Assembly (NCBI GenBank): GCA_964017185.1
Contig: OZ024874.1
Location: 37,610,721 to 37,674,720 of the forward strand
Reading direction: 5' to 3'
Length of the DNA: 64,000 nucleotides
Source: Rugalucina vietnamica
Taxonomy: Eukaryota; Mollusca; Bivalvia; Lucinida; Lucinidae
Shown in pieces: positions 22,301 through 31,045 of this stretch (positions are counted from its first letter, which is position 1; each line of letters opens with the position of its first letter). The notes below the pieces were generated by a model, which worked only from the letters and a program-made list of their open reading frames with translations, searched no databases and was not told the DNA's origin. A program made the translations under genes and the position numbers.

Positions 22301-22919
22301 GATATGTATTTTAGAAAAGCACCGTCTCAGTATCAGTGAGTTAATTTTATGCTTTATTAAGAAGTATTTCCAGAATACAATAAATTTTGTAGAATGCCTC
22401 TGATAGCAAAAGACTCAAAACGATGAATAAATCAGTGGCACGTTCTACGAAGCTTATCTTATCACATGTTTTATCAACTTCAAGTAACAGAAGTATACAA
22501 ATCCACGTCGTGTAATAATGCTAAGATGATTCTAAGTACATATGAGTTAAGAGTAACGTCCTTAGACAGGTCCTAAGTCAGAAAAGTAATACAAGTAACT
22601 ATTTATTGCACAAAGTTACTGCCCTATCTGGTATATCCTTTGATTATACACGGCGTTTTAAAAACAAAGATAACAAAATACTATAGATTCTGATACTATA
22701 TATTTCTTCCTGGCATAGGTACATGTACAAAATCTCATTTAAATGTCAAACTGTTTGTGGAGGGCAAAAATTATCTTTTTGTATAAATCAGTTTCGCCCA
22801 CGGTATTCATCAATGTCCCAATTTTGGAGTCGCATTACTTGTTTTAATCCAAAAGCTGTGACAAACGTTATGATTTTGATATTGTGAATTTCCCATTCTT
22901 AGATAGTAATATTCCTCTC
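22301..22919. other. unassigned sequence
   Basis: No feature recognised. Confidence 0.3.
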
Positions 22920-23057
22920 TCATTCTTATGGAAAGGGTACAAGTAGGCAAAGATCAGGAAAAGGCGCTATCCCCGGGCGCAATCAGAAAAAGATTCCCAC
23001 TCTAAAAACCGAGGTGGGAAAAAAACAAACTAGCAATCAGGTACTTTTACCATGAAA
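22920..23057 (-). repeat. inverted copy of the 12.59-kb repeat
   Basis: It reads as the reverse complement of 12590-12722. GGTACAAGTAGGCAAAGATC opens it, and AATCAGAAAAAGATTCCCAC and CTAGCAATCAGGTACTTTTA close it. Confidence 0.7.
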
Positions 23058-23339
23058 ACATATCGTAAGTCGAATGAGCAGCTATTTTACCAATAGGTGG
23101 CCACTCAGTTACCTAAACTTAACATACATATGGCGTCAACAGCACAAAAATTTGAAACACCAAGACATAAAAAAGAACCACCACAGAAGTATCGCCTTGG
23201 AACGATCAGTAACACAAAGTTACTGGCGGGCTTAAACCGGTTTTACATGGCCATAACCTCACCCCCAGCTTCTGCAGCGGTTCATAACATTTAGTTAGTT
23301 CTTCGGTCCTCGTGGTGAATCACTAACTAGTCAATGACT

Positions 23340-23910
23340 CATCAAGAACAAACAAATAAATCACGATAAACATCCTGATGAATCAAAACCCATGACTCAC
23401 AGATTGAGTAAGCTGCCCGACGATGGAGATCCCTACTAACCCCGGAGCAAAAGAAAAACAACAGTTGGACCCCGGTGGGCCATGCAACAGACAAGAAGCT
23501 CCGGTCCCAACCAACAAAAGTGAACAGCTTTAAGTCGGGGCCATCATAGAGTCTGACGCCCGACCCACCGGCGTGCAATTAATGAAGGCAGCATAGTTAT
23601 CAACCATGATTGGGTTAAAAACTAAGCATGCAGACTGTCGCATAACATTCAAGTTATAACCTATACGTCTGTAACGTGTTATGATTTTTCTGAACTGAAA
23701 AGAAAAAATCATTACTTCCTATAAGTTTCTTAAATTTGTAAACCAAGTCACCATATAATTCACTCACTTAAAAACGCCTTTAACCCAACATTGTATTTGG
23801 AAATCAATCCATGGTGTCTACGATAAACTTGAGAAAAGGTTTTTCGAAGTTTATTGTACCGATAGCCCTGTTGGAGAAGTTTGGCCGTTAAACATTTATC
23901 CACAAAATAA
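23340..23910 (+). repeat. dispersed repeat split by ~260 bp (partner intact at 29.76-30.07 kb)
   Basis: The first part (23345-23500: ACAAACAAATAAATCACGAT, GACTCACAGATTGAGTAAGC, TGCCCGACGATGG) and the second part (23770-23910: CGCCTTTAACCCAACATT, GATAGCCCTGTTGGAGAAGT, TTGGCCGTTAAACATTT) are adjacent in the copy at 29760-30070 but separated here. The intervening sequence is therefore likely to be an insertion into this copy. Confidence 0.7.
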
Positions 23911-24390
23911 TTTAAGGGCCATGATGTTTTTTCATGTGTCTATATGCAAAGAACCCAAATTTAACCCGCATTCAATAGCAAACCATCGTCCTTGAATGTG
24001 TTCTTTTGCATCTTAGCTACTGATGACAAGCAAATTATACAAGAAGCATCCTCTGTCTAAATCCTTGAAGTATTTTTGTAATATTAAAATGTCAAACAAT
24101 GGTAATTTTTCAAAACTTGCTCCAACCTCAATCAATTCAAGAAAGTTTGAATCCTATAGTGTGTGCATTTTCCAGAATACACGTCAGACTGATTTTACAG
24201 GAAAAGCAATTTCAAGATCAATTTCCAGGAATTTCAGAAAAAAAATGTCATTTTCAGGCATGATTTTCAAAATAAAAATGCATAAAATTCTCTATGGCCT
24301 ACTCTTGTTAATTGATCAGTTAATTGGTCAGTGCTCAAGCGATACAAAAGAAGAAGACAATCTGCATCTTTATAGGTTGCCATTTAATGG
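23911..24390. other. unassigned sequence
   Basis: A 124-codon plus-strand frame (24023-24397) contains runs such as SRKFESYSVCIFQNT but no recognised domain. Its biased K/S/F/I composition fits chance in AT-rich DNA. It could be an exon of an unknown gene, but no splice context supports that. Confidence 0.3.
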
Positions 24391-24392
24391 GC

Positions 24393-24510
24393 CGTGACGC
24401 GAGAAAACTGATCTTCGGGAGCTCCGACCTGTTCCGACATAAACCGGCCTGAACAGTCACAGAAGCAGGCTAGAAGCTTGAAATTTTGGATTTAAGTAGA
24501 AGAGGAGTGG
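24393..24510 (-). mobile_element. truncated MITE copy abutting a SINE
   Basis: GCCGTGACGCGAGAAAACTG opens it, followed by CCGACCTGTTCCGACATAAA, CAGTCACAGAAGCAGGCTAG and AAATTTTGGATTTAAG. These match the reverse strand of the full copy at 51004-51242. It stops at AGAAGAGG, exactly where the SINE head begins, so the SINE either inserted here or replaced the rest. Confidence 0.7.
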
Positions 24511-24654
24511 CGAAAATTATCCGAGCGTCCGCTTTGGAAGCGGGAGGTCTTGGGTTCGATCCCGGACCGCGTCATACCAAAGACGTTAAAAATGGTACCA
24601 GTGGCTACCTTGCTTGGCGCTCAGCATTATAGGGCAAACACTGGCTTCTCTTCT

Positions 24655-24686
<32 letters not shown>
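24511..24686 (+). mobile_element. tRNA-derived SINE with poly(A) tail
   Basis: The head resembles a tRNA: CCGCTTTGGAAGCGG forms an anticodon arm with TGG (proline-like), followed by a pol III B box in GGTTCGATCCC (24553-24563). A body of about 80 bp (AAGACGTTAAAAATGGTACC, CTTGGCGCTCAGCATTATAG) leads to a run of about 31 A. The tRNA acceptor stem does not pair, so this is not a functional tRNA gene. The long uninterrupted tail suggests a fairly recent insertion. Confidence 0.85.
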
Positions 24687-24689
<3 letters not shown>

Positions 24690-24690
24690 T

Positions 24691-25196
24691 GCCGTGTGCG
24701 ATTTGTAGCTTCCGGAAGTGAAAGTGAGTTAATTCTGTTCGATTTACGTCTTCTGAAACCAGAAGAGGCCTCTTCCGTCAAATCGAACAGGGGTCTTCTG
24801 GTTCTAGAAGCTCTTCCGCCTCTTCCGAATTTTGAGTGGAAGACGGAAGAGGTCACGTGACAGCGTTCTTGTCAACAACAATGGCTGCCTCTGCAGCTGG
24901 GCCGACTTTCAACGACTTTCACTAGCTCTGGCGAAATGTATGCTCCATATACATTTTACTAAAAGGATTAAGTGAAAAAAAAAAGATATGTTTTCATCCT
25001 TAATTTCTTTCATAGCTTGTTTACAGAATCGATTGTTTTGATTTAAGAATTATCATGGAGGCCGCCATTGCGATTTCCTCCTTTTTGAAGAGCTACTCTA
25101 TCGTTTACTGTTCGATTTGTTTTTGGTCTTCTGTCTTCTTTGGTATCTTCCGTCACGTGATATTCTGCTTCCAGAAGTGTCTAAATCGCACCCGGC
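24691..25196. mobile_element. TIR element, 506 bp, with purine-rich GGAAGA subterminal motifs
   Basis: The ends are GCCGTGTGCGATTT and its complement with one mismatch. Both sides continue with CTTCCGGAAGTG / CACTTCTGGAAG and CACGTGAC near GGAAGA words, so inverted similarity extends further in gapped form. No transposase frame. It begins directly after the SINE poly(A), so SINE, MITE fragment and this element form a nested insertion cluster. Confidence 0.65.
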
Positions 25197-25685
25197 ATTT
25201 TAAATTACCTCACTGACAGGAATGCAGTAAATATGTTAAGGTGATGGTTGGTGGCGGGCATTGCAGTTCTATCATTGGGGTCTGGTGATGGCGGGGGTGA
25301 TGGTAATATCGTGAAAACGATAAGTCAAAGGCGGAATACTACTACTACTACTACTACTATGTCGTCTACCATTAAAGATCATTAAATGTGAGCTTAACTT
25401 TAAGTGTCTTACATTACGATATTGTACAGTGATAGTTTGTTGACTATTTGTCTGAACTTATTTGTTTTGCGAGAGTTTCTAGTCTTGTTACTGACATTAA
25501 ATCGACACTAACTCTTTTGCAGCTTAACTTCGGAAGAAAAAAATACGAATTCGTATCTATACAAAATGTTGGATTGAAAACCTCTGCTACAAAGGATGTC
25601 TGAACTCGAGTATTATGGCGACCTGAGGTACAAGATATAAATATAGAAATTTAGGGAAAATTGGAATTATTTTAATAAAAAAAAT
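25197..25685. other. unassigned sequence with a (CTA)n microsatellite
   Basis: A CTA microsatellite of about 8 units lies near 25338-25361. Nothing else is recognised. Confidence 0.4.
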
Positions 25686-25945
25686 GGCGGCCCCCGTGGC
25701 CGAGCGGTTAAGAGCGCTGTTTCTCAATCACTCGATCATCTGGTGTGGGTTCGAGCCCCGCTCTGGCCACATGTGAGACAAGCCAAGTTCTGCTTGCGGG
25801 TATGCCAGGTGATTTTTCTCGGGGTTCTGCCGTTTTCGCCCCACTTACTGATTGGCCCGTCTCATATGAGCTAAAATAATCTTGAAAGGGACGTAAAACT
25901 GAATCTGAGAAAAAAAAAGAAAATAAAAAAGAGAGAAAAAAAGAT
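25686..25945 (+). mobile_element. tRNA-headed SINE family A, copy 1
   Basis: The head GGCCCCCGTGGCCGAGCGGT then TAAGAGCGCTG resembles a Leu/Ser-type tRNA A box, and GGTTCGAGCCCC is the B box. The body contains GACAAGCCAAGTTCTGCTTG, CGGGTATGCCAGGTGATTTT, TTTTCGCCCCAC and the 3' word CTTGAAAGGGACGTAAAACT, followed by an A-rich tail. The same structure occurs at 60861-61122 and inverted at 54421-54640, so it is a dispersed family and not a tRNA gene. Confidence 0.9.
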
Positions 25946-25989
25946 AAACCTTTCAACATTATTCAAAAAGATAATTAAATCGATAAAAT

Positions 25990-26165
25990 AATTGACTATA
26001 TATACCCCATTAATGTATTTCAGCATACAGATGCTTAGAATTAAACGGAATATGTGTAAAGGCTTTGCTTTCGGACAAACATTTATCTCTGTTCGGGTCC
26101 ATTATCTTTTTGCTCCGATATTTCAGAGTCGGCGCTACTGCAGGGTGATCATGGGCTGTTTTCAC
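25990..26165 (+). repeat. inverted partner of the 18.7-18.96 kb repeat
   Basis: ATTAATGTATTTCAGCATAC, AGATGCTTAGAATTAAACGG and GTGTAAAGGCTTTGCTTTC mirror the reverse strand of 18880-18950. No gene assigned. Confidence 0.6.
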
Positions 26166-26289
26166 TGTTTTTGCTTCGTCCAATAGAACAGAGCGAGGGT
26201 TGGAACCTCGTAAAATCCATTTTAGCCATCCACTTATTTCTTTAATTGATCGTTCCAATGCTGTTCTACCGTAATTGATCTTCATGATG

Positions 26290-26520
26290 TCTGTTGAGAG
26301 AACCAGATTTAAACAAAGGCGCAGATCAGCTGTGCAGTAACTGCGATAGAACTGATCCGCGTCTTTGTTTTCGCAACTCGGATAGTACAATGCCTCTTCT
26401 TCCTAGATCCGGTTTTTCAAGCTCCTAGCTATCTTCTTCTGTGGCTGTACAGACCGGTTTATGTCGGACATAGTTGGCAATCCCGAAAACCGGTGTTCTT
26501 GCGTCGCGCCTCGCTGTTGT
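26290..26520 (+). mobile_element. diverged MITE copy (same family as 51.0 kb)
   Basis: The internal inverted repeat (AAACAAAGGCGCAGATCAGC on the left, GATCCGCGTCTTTGTTTTCG on the right) and the right-hand block (CTCGGATAGTACAAT, CTGTGGCTGTACAGACCGGT, TTATGTCGGACAT) are kept. The terminal repeats are too diverged to mark the ends. The minus-strand 126-codon frame across it (26010-26390) is incidental. Confidence 0.7.
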
Positions 26521-26890
26521 ACTCGCCATCTTAGTTTGTGGTTGATGATGGCTTGTCGGCTTGCTCTTCTTGTTAACAGTTTTGTGACGTTTTGTGCTGC
26601 CCTTTCTTCCTCGCCTGGTGTCTAGGTTGGGATTTTAGTTTAACTGTATTGACTCCTGGAAATATTATTCTAACTTTTCACCACTTCCCTCGAGAAATTA
26701 ACAATTTGGATCAATTGATCATCACATTTGACCCATGTACAATAACGTTAATCAATCAATCCATCTATCAATCAAATTTAATTTCCCATGCAGTTAGTTA
26801 CAGTTACTTTATGAGGTGCCGGTTGATGAATATTTTTGCAGGTTTGTCGTACTCATCGCCGGTACTTACAGGTGATAGGCGTCAAGCTTA
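26521..26890. other. unassigned; partly similar to the insertion at 1.67-2.0 kb
   Basis: GGTGTCTAGGTTGGGATTTT and TTTAACTGTATTGACTCCTG parallel words at about 1930-1975 in the same orientation, so an old dispersed repeat is present. Nothing else is seen. Confidence 0.4.
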
Positions 26891-26894
26891 AGCA

Positions 26895-27080
26895 TTTCTT
26901 TTAGCTCAAAGTGTTTAAGACAAGATTTTGTCCTTGAAAATGTCCCAGGACGTTTTAAAGACAAAAGTCGTGTTTCATCAAAACTCAAGAAATTTAGGAA
27001 GTTCTCAGATTTTGTCTTAAACGTAGGACAACTATTTCGGCGTCCTATCTGACAATTTTTGTCCTAAATTTTGTACATGT
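26895..27080 (+). repeat. dispersed repeat with GTCC(C/T)AGGAC words (partner 29.59-29.75 kb)
   Basis: GAAAATGTCCCAGGACGTTT, TAAAGACAAAAGTC and TTTCATCAAAA correspond to GAAAATGTCCTGGGACACTT, TAAAGATTTG and TTTGATGAAAC at 29690-29735. Both blocks also carry several GTCCTA/TAGGAC words on either strand. Old, with no ends defined. Confidence 0.5.
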
Positions 27081-27094
27081 ACTAGAAATTGGTT

Positions 27095-27255
27095 GATTTT
27101 GTTGTTTTTCGTCCCAATCTCAATAGCTAAGGTCATATAGAGACGTGAGGTCGGTTTAAAGTCTCACCCGAAAGACGGGTGAGCAAAGGCTGCTGCCTTT
27201 CAATTGGTATTGGAGGCTGAAGAAGATGCTGACCTACCCGTGTCCTACTTGCAGA
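27095..27255 (+). repeat. dispersed retroposon-like repeat, second copy
   Basis: It shares AGCTAAGGTCATAT(A/G)GAGAC and the GAGGTCGGTTTA region with the copy at 19.43 kb. The rest is diverged. Confidence 0.5.
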
Positions 27256-28877
27256 AATTAATCTAGGTAACGTAATTGTTTAGAGAGGGACGCTCGTTTG
27301 TCATTACCAATCTTCCACGAAGCCCTCAAAATTCATGACATTATGTATAGTTAGGTCTACTACCCGTCGCTGCTGCTTTTGAAGAGACGTTAATTGGAGG
27401 CCGGTGATTATGTACATGCTCAGTTTATCTTTGAGAGGTGGCACCGACGTCGGAAAACATACACAGATGAATGGACGACAGACAGAAGGACAGAATTAAC
27501 CCAATCCTGAAATGGAAACTCTCTATTCATATTATATACAAGTACAATGGATTCTAATAAGTTTGAATGATCGTCGATCTTAAACATTTTTATATCGATA
27601 TTTTGAAATTGGCTGTTGAACAACGCTAAAATTTCACAAAAAGAATTCTATTAAGTTGGCTGTGTCAGGAATATCGAAAACACATCCAGTCGACGCTTAG
27701 ACGACTTAAGCGTTAAGATAGCAACCACGTTTCAAACCCTACTAGAATTAAAATGCAAAGAAAAATGCTTTTTGTCAGACACGCATACGTACAGTCCCAA
27801 ATACGGTTTTGTCCCAAAACAAATTTAAGAATTTTCTTGAATGTTTATTTATTCGAAAATGTACACTTTTAAGTCACCATGACAACCTATCAAAAACCAA
27901 TGCTATAAGAAACGAAGTCAGTAAATATCATCAATTAAACTGCTGAAATCATACACTTTCCACGTTTCACTCCAACAGTTAAAATGACGTTGGTATCAAG
28001 AATTTCAAGAGAGGCGGTTAAAACTTTCAAAGAGGGTTCTTTTTTATACGTATTTTCGCCTAAATTTTGTAATGTTTTTTTTTTTTTTGTTTTTTTTTTT
28101 TTTTTCAATGAAAACGAAATAATTTGGTCAAAAAGAGGGGTTCACTTGAGCCCTACTCGGGCACCCATCCCCGAACCCTCGCCACTGTGATACATGTTGC
28201 AACTTATCCGACTGGCATTATGGGAATGATGCAAGTTACACATGTGCATGATGTAGACGATTTGGCTGATCGATTATGAGCACGACAAGTAAATTAAGTT
28301 CAAAATATCCACAATAAACATCAAAAGCTGTACTGAGTTATTTTATATCACCGACCGTTCCAAGGCGGTAGTTGTAGTTCTATTTGTTTTATAGTTTGGT
28401 GTTAAATGTTCTGCTGTTTGCACATTTTATGTACGTTATTAACAATGTGACAATATCTGACATTTTTGGTCTTGTGAAGTCGAAAGTCGGAAATTCAGAT
28501 TTTAACATTTTTACATTTTTAAACGGATATTGAAAAGCTTAAATGAACAGCACTTTAGATAAATGCGAAATTGACAAATTATGCAACGTCCTCGGTTTGC
28601 TTCTTGTGCTTTCCCCTTGCCTGAAAAATCGTTTGTTGCACTGAGTTAAAGTGTCATGATATTGTCCTCACAACTATGGATTACATTACAGAATTTGATT
28701 CTTAAAGCTCCGAAAGAAAGGTTTCTTATAAAACTACGTTTTGAAACTAGTATGGACAAAAATCCAATTAATGTTGCGTGCGATTTCATGACGTCACATT
28801 CAATCATATTTTGTGACGTCGACATCGTACCTCCAAAAGATCGCAGAGTTCGTCACATATGAGCGTGTTTTCGAAAG
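27256..28877. other. unassigned sequence with an interrupted poly(T) tract
   Basis: A T-rich tract (two runs broken by a G) lies at about 28074-28105. It is followed by GGGTTCACTTGAGCCCTA and could be the reverse-strand tail of an unrecognised retroposon. No gene is recognised. Confidence 0.4.
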
Positions 28878-29423
28878 AGCAGTCACACATTAGGCGAGTG
28901 AGACAAATGCGCGCCTTGCGCTGAAGATTTTGGACGTGATTACAATTAATTTGCTTCTGAAACTTCAATTAGTCACACAGTCGCATGCGACTCGGGCTCG
29001 CTGACAATTGTGGAGTACGTTTGGGTTACGCCCCAGACACATTTTTTAAAACAAACGCTACAAGAGCGTATCAAATTTTTTATCGCACGTCTCGTACCCG
29101 CCTGGGGCACATTACTGTTCAAAGCGTTCGGCAAGCGCCTAACCAGTGTCTCGTAAAATTGGAACGCCCAAGTTACGTACATCGACGTGCCTGCATTCAG
29201 CGCACCTTTAACGCGTGTTGAACTTATATGTTCGCGACGCGCCGAGCACAGTCTTGAGCCCAAACGCGCTCGGAATGCGGACCGACGTATAACGGTGTAC
29301 AACAACGAACACCAAGTGTACATGACGCGCCTGTAACGCGTTTTTATCGTATCTGATGAATTTTGTACTTTGTCAACACGTCCGGTGTGCGTTTGTCTTC
29401 GTTTACGCTAATGTGTGACTGCT
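28878..29423. mobile_element. CpG-rich TIR element, 546 bp
   Basis: Perfect 16-bp ends (AGCAGTCACACATTAG and its complement) are followed by weaker inverted similarity: GACAAATGCGCGCC versus GGTGTGCGTTTGTC. The interior is strikingly rich in CG dinucleotides and ACGCG/CGCGT words relative to its AT-rich surroundings. It opens overlapping frames on both strands (28985-29221 plus; 28973-29323 minus). Neither frame resembles a transposase, and mutual complementarity of codon-like composition suggests both are by-products. Likely a non-autonomous DNA transposon. No clear target duplication seen. Confidence 0.65.
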
Positions 29424-29589
29424 ATTAACAGTAAATTTATGGTTGTTTAATTTACAAAATATTCTTCTTTATACCAGTTCTTTTTCTTTTTGAAAAAAAC
29501 TGAAACTTTTATGGCTATTACATAGCTAAAATAAGATCGCAAGTGATCAAGCACATGATATTTATGGGGCCCAACAGAAAAGCATAGTT

Positions 29590-29755
29590 AAAGTAGGACA
29601 CTTTTGATGAAACGCAGATTAAAGGCCGTAGGACATTCATTTTAAGGACGTGTTGATGAAACCGACTTACACTTGTCTCAGAAAATGTCCTGGGACACTT
29701 TAAAGATTTGTTCTAGGAACTTTTTTTGATGAAACTGGCCCCTGTTTCCTACACG
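29590..29755 (+). repeat. dispersed repeat with GTCC(C/T)GGGAC words, second copy
   Basis: See the partner at 26.9 kb. AGGACACTTTTGATGAAAC occurs twice in variant form within this block, so a short internal duplication is present. Confidence 0.5.
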
Positions 29756-29756
29756 C

Positions 29757-30070
29757 CGACTGTTCAGTAGTGGGGAAAAGCCAGGAATAATCAAGGACAA
29801 ACAAATAAATCATGATAACGACCATGATGAATCAAAAACGAGGACTCACAGATTCAGTAAGCTGCCCGACGATGGGTATCGCTGGGCGCCGAATAACTTA
29901 CTGAAATCCGGAGCGTCTTTAACCCAACATTTTTGGAAATCAATAAAAAATAAATTTGGAAATCATTAAATTTGGAAATTTGTCAACGATAAAATTTAGA
30001 AAATGTTTGTCAAAGTTTATGATACCGATAGCCCTGTTGCAGAAGTTTGGACGTTAAACATTTCGGAGTG
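29757..30070 (+). repeat. dispersed repeat, uninterrupted copy
   Basis: It contains, in one piece, both halves found separated at 23.34-23.91 kb: AAGGACAAACAAATAAATCA through TGCCCGACGATGG, then GCGTCTTTAACCCAACATTT through GATAGCCCTGTTGCAGAAGT and TTGGACGTTAAACATTT. An internal AAATTTGGAAAT(C) word is repeated. Confidence 0.7.
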
Positions 30071-30071
30071 G

Positions 30072-30312
30072 CTATTACCAGTTGACTGGCAGCAGCGATT
30101 TTACGTTAAAATGGCTGCTGCCAGTTGACTCGTAATAGCGATTTTACGTTAAATTGGCTGCTGCCAGTTGACTGGTAATAGCGATTTTACCTGCTGCCAG
30201 TTGACTGGTAATAGCGATTTTACATTAAATTGGCTGCTGCAAGTTGACCGTCACCAGCCATTTTAGGATTAATCGCTGCTGCCAGTCAACTTATTATAGC
30301 ATTTTAACATAA
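30072..30312. repeat. 43-bp minisatellite with palindromic CCAGTTGACTGG core
   Basis: About five units carry TGGCTGCTGCCAGTTGACT, GGTAATAGCGATTTTACGTT and AAAT. One is shortened and the last is partly inverted (GCTGCTGCCAGTCAACTTA). It follows the repeat above without a gap. Confidence 0.9.
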
Positions 30313-30329
30313 AATAGCTGCAAACATTT

Positions 30330-31045
30330 ATTTCGCGCGTTGAAGTCCGTAAATACCCATGTAGGACCCACTGGACCTGTCTGCGATTTATTGTGGCATT
30401 CTTGCAGACTTCAAGGATTCCGGTGCCGATGAAATTAAACTTTGTTGTTACATTTTGGGACCCGTATAGGACCCATTGGACCTGTCTGCGGTTTATTAAG
30501 GCATTCTCGCAGACTTCCAGGATTCCGATGCCAAGGATTCCGGTTCCAATGGAATTTAACTCTGTTTTGGCGTTCAAATAGGACCCTTGGACATTCTCGC
30601 ATTCTCGAAAACTTCCAGGATTCCGGTGACCCTTATAAGACCTTTTATAAGACAATCTGGCATTCAGTTCGGACTTTAAAAATTCCGGTGCAATTGAGGT
30701 TAAACACTATTTTGAACTTCTGGGACTGCAACTGCAGTTTTGCCCTGTTTTTCCTTCTGGAACCCATATAGAACCCATTGGACATGTCTGCGATTTGTTA
30801 AGGCATTCTCGCAGACTTCCAGGATTCCGATGCCAATGAAATTAAACTTTGAAACTGTTAGAATTACCTTCTGGGACCCTTATAAGACCTTTTAGACACA
30901 ATATGGCATTTTCACAGACTCGTGGTTTCCAATGCAAATGAGTTAAAACACTATTTTGACCTTCTGAAACCCTAAACGGACATTATGGTCCAGTCTGTGA
31001 CTCATTGTAGGATTCCGGTGCCAATGAAGTTCAACTCTGTTCTTA
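30330..31045. repeat. ~120-bp tandem array (AGACTTCCAGGATTCCG family)
   Basis: About six diverged units each contain GGACCCAT(T/A)GGACCTGTCTG, TTAAGGCATTCTCGCAGACT, TCCAGGATTCCG(G/A)TGCC and AATGAAATTAAACT. The overlapping frames on both strands (30269-30655 minus, 30442-30771 plus) follow the repeat and lack domain character. Confidence 0.85.

Noticed and set aside
24553-24563. Functional tRNA genes at 24.5, 25.7, 59.3 and 60.9 kb
   Set aside because: B boxes are present, but acceptor stems do not pair and SINE bodies with A-rich tails follow.
28973-29323. 116-codon minus-strand frame opposite a 78-codon plus-strand frame
   Set aside because: Both lie in the CpG-rich TIR element; paired frames on opposite strands with R/T/A-rich composition fit composition bias, and neither looks like a transposase.
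30269-30771. 109- and 128-codon frames on both strands
   Set aside because: They reproduce the 120-bp tandem array; residues recur with the repeat.
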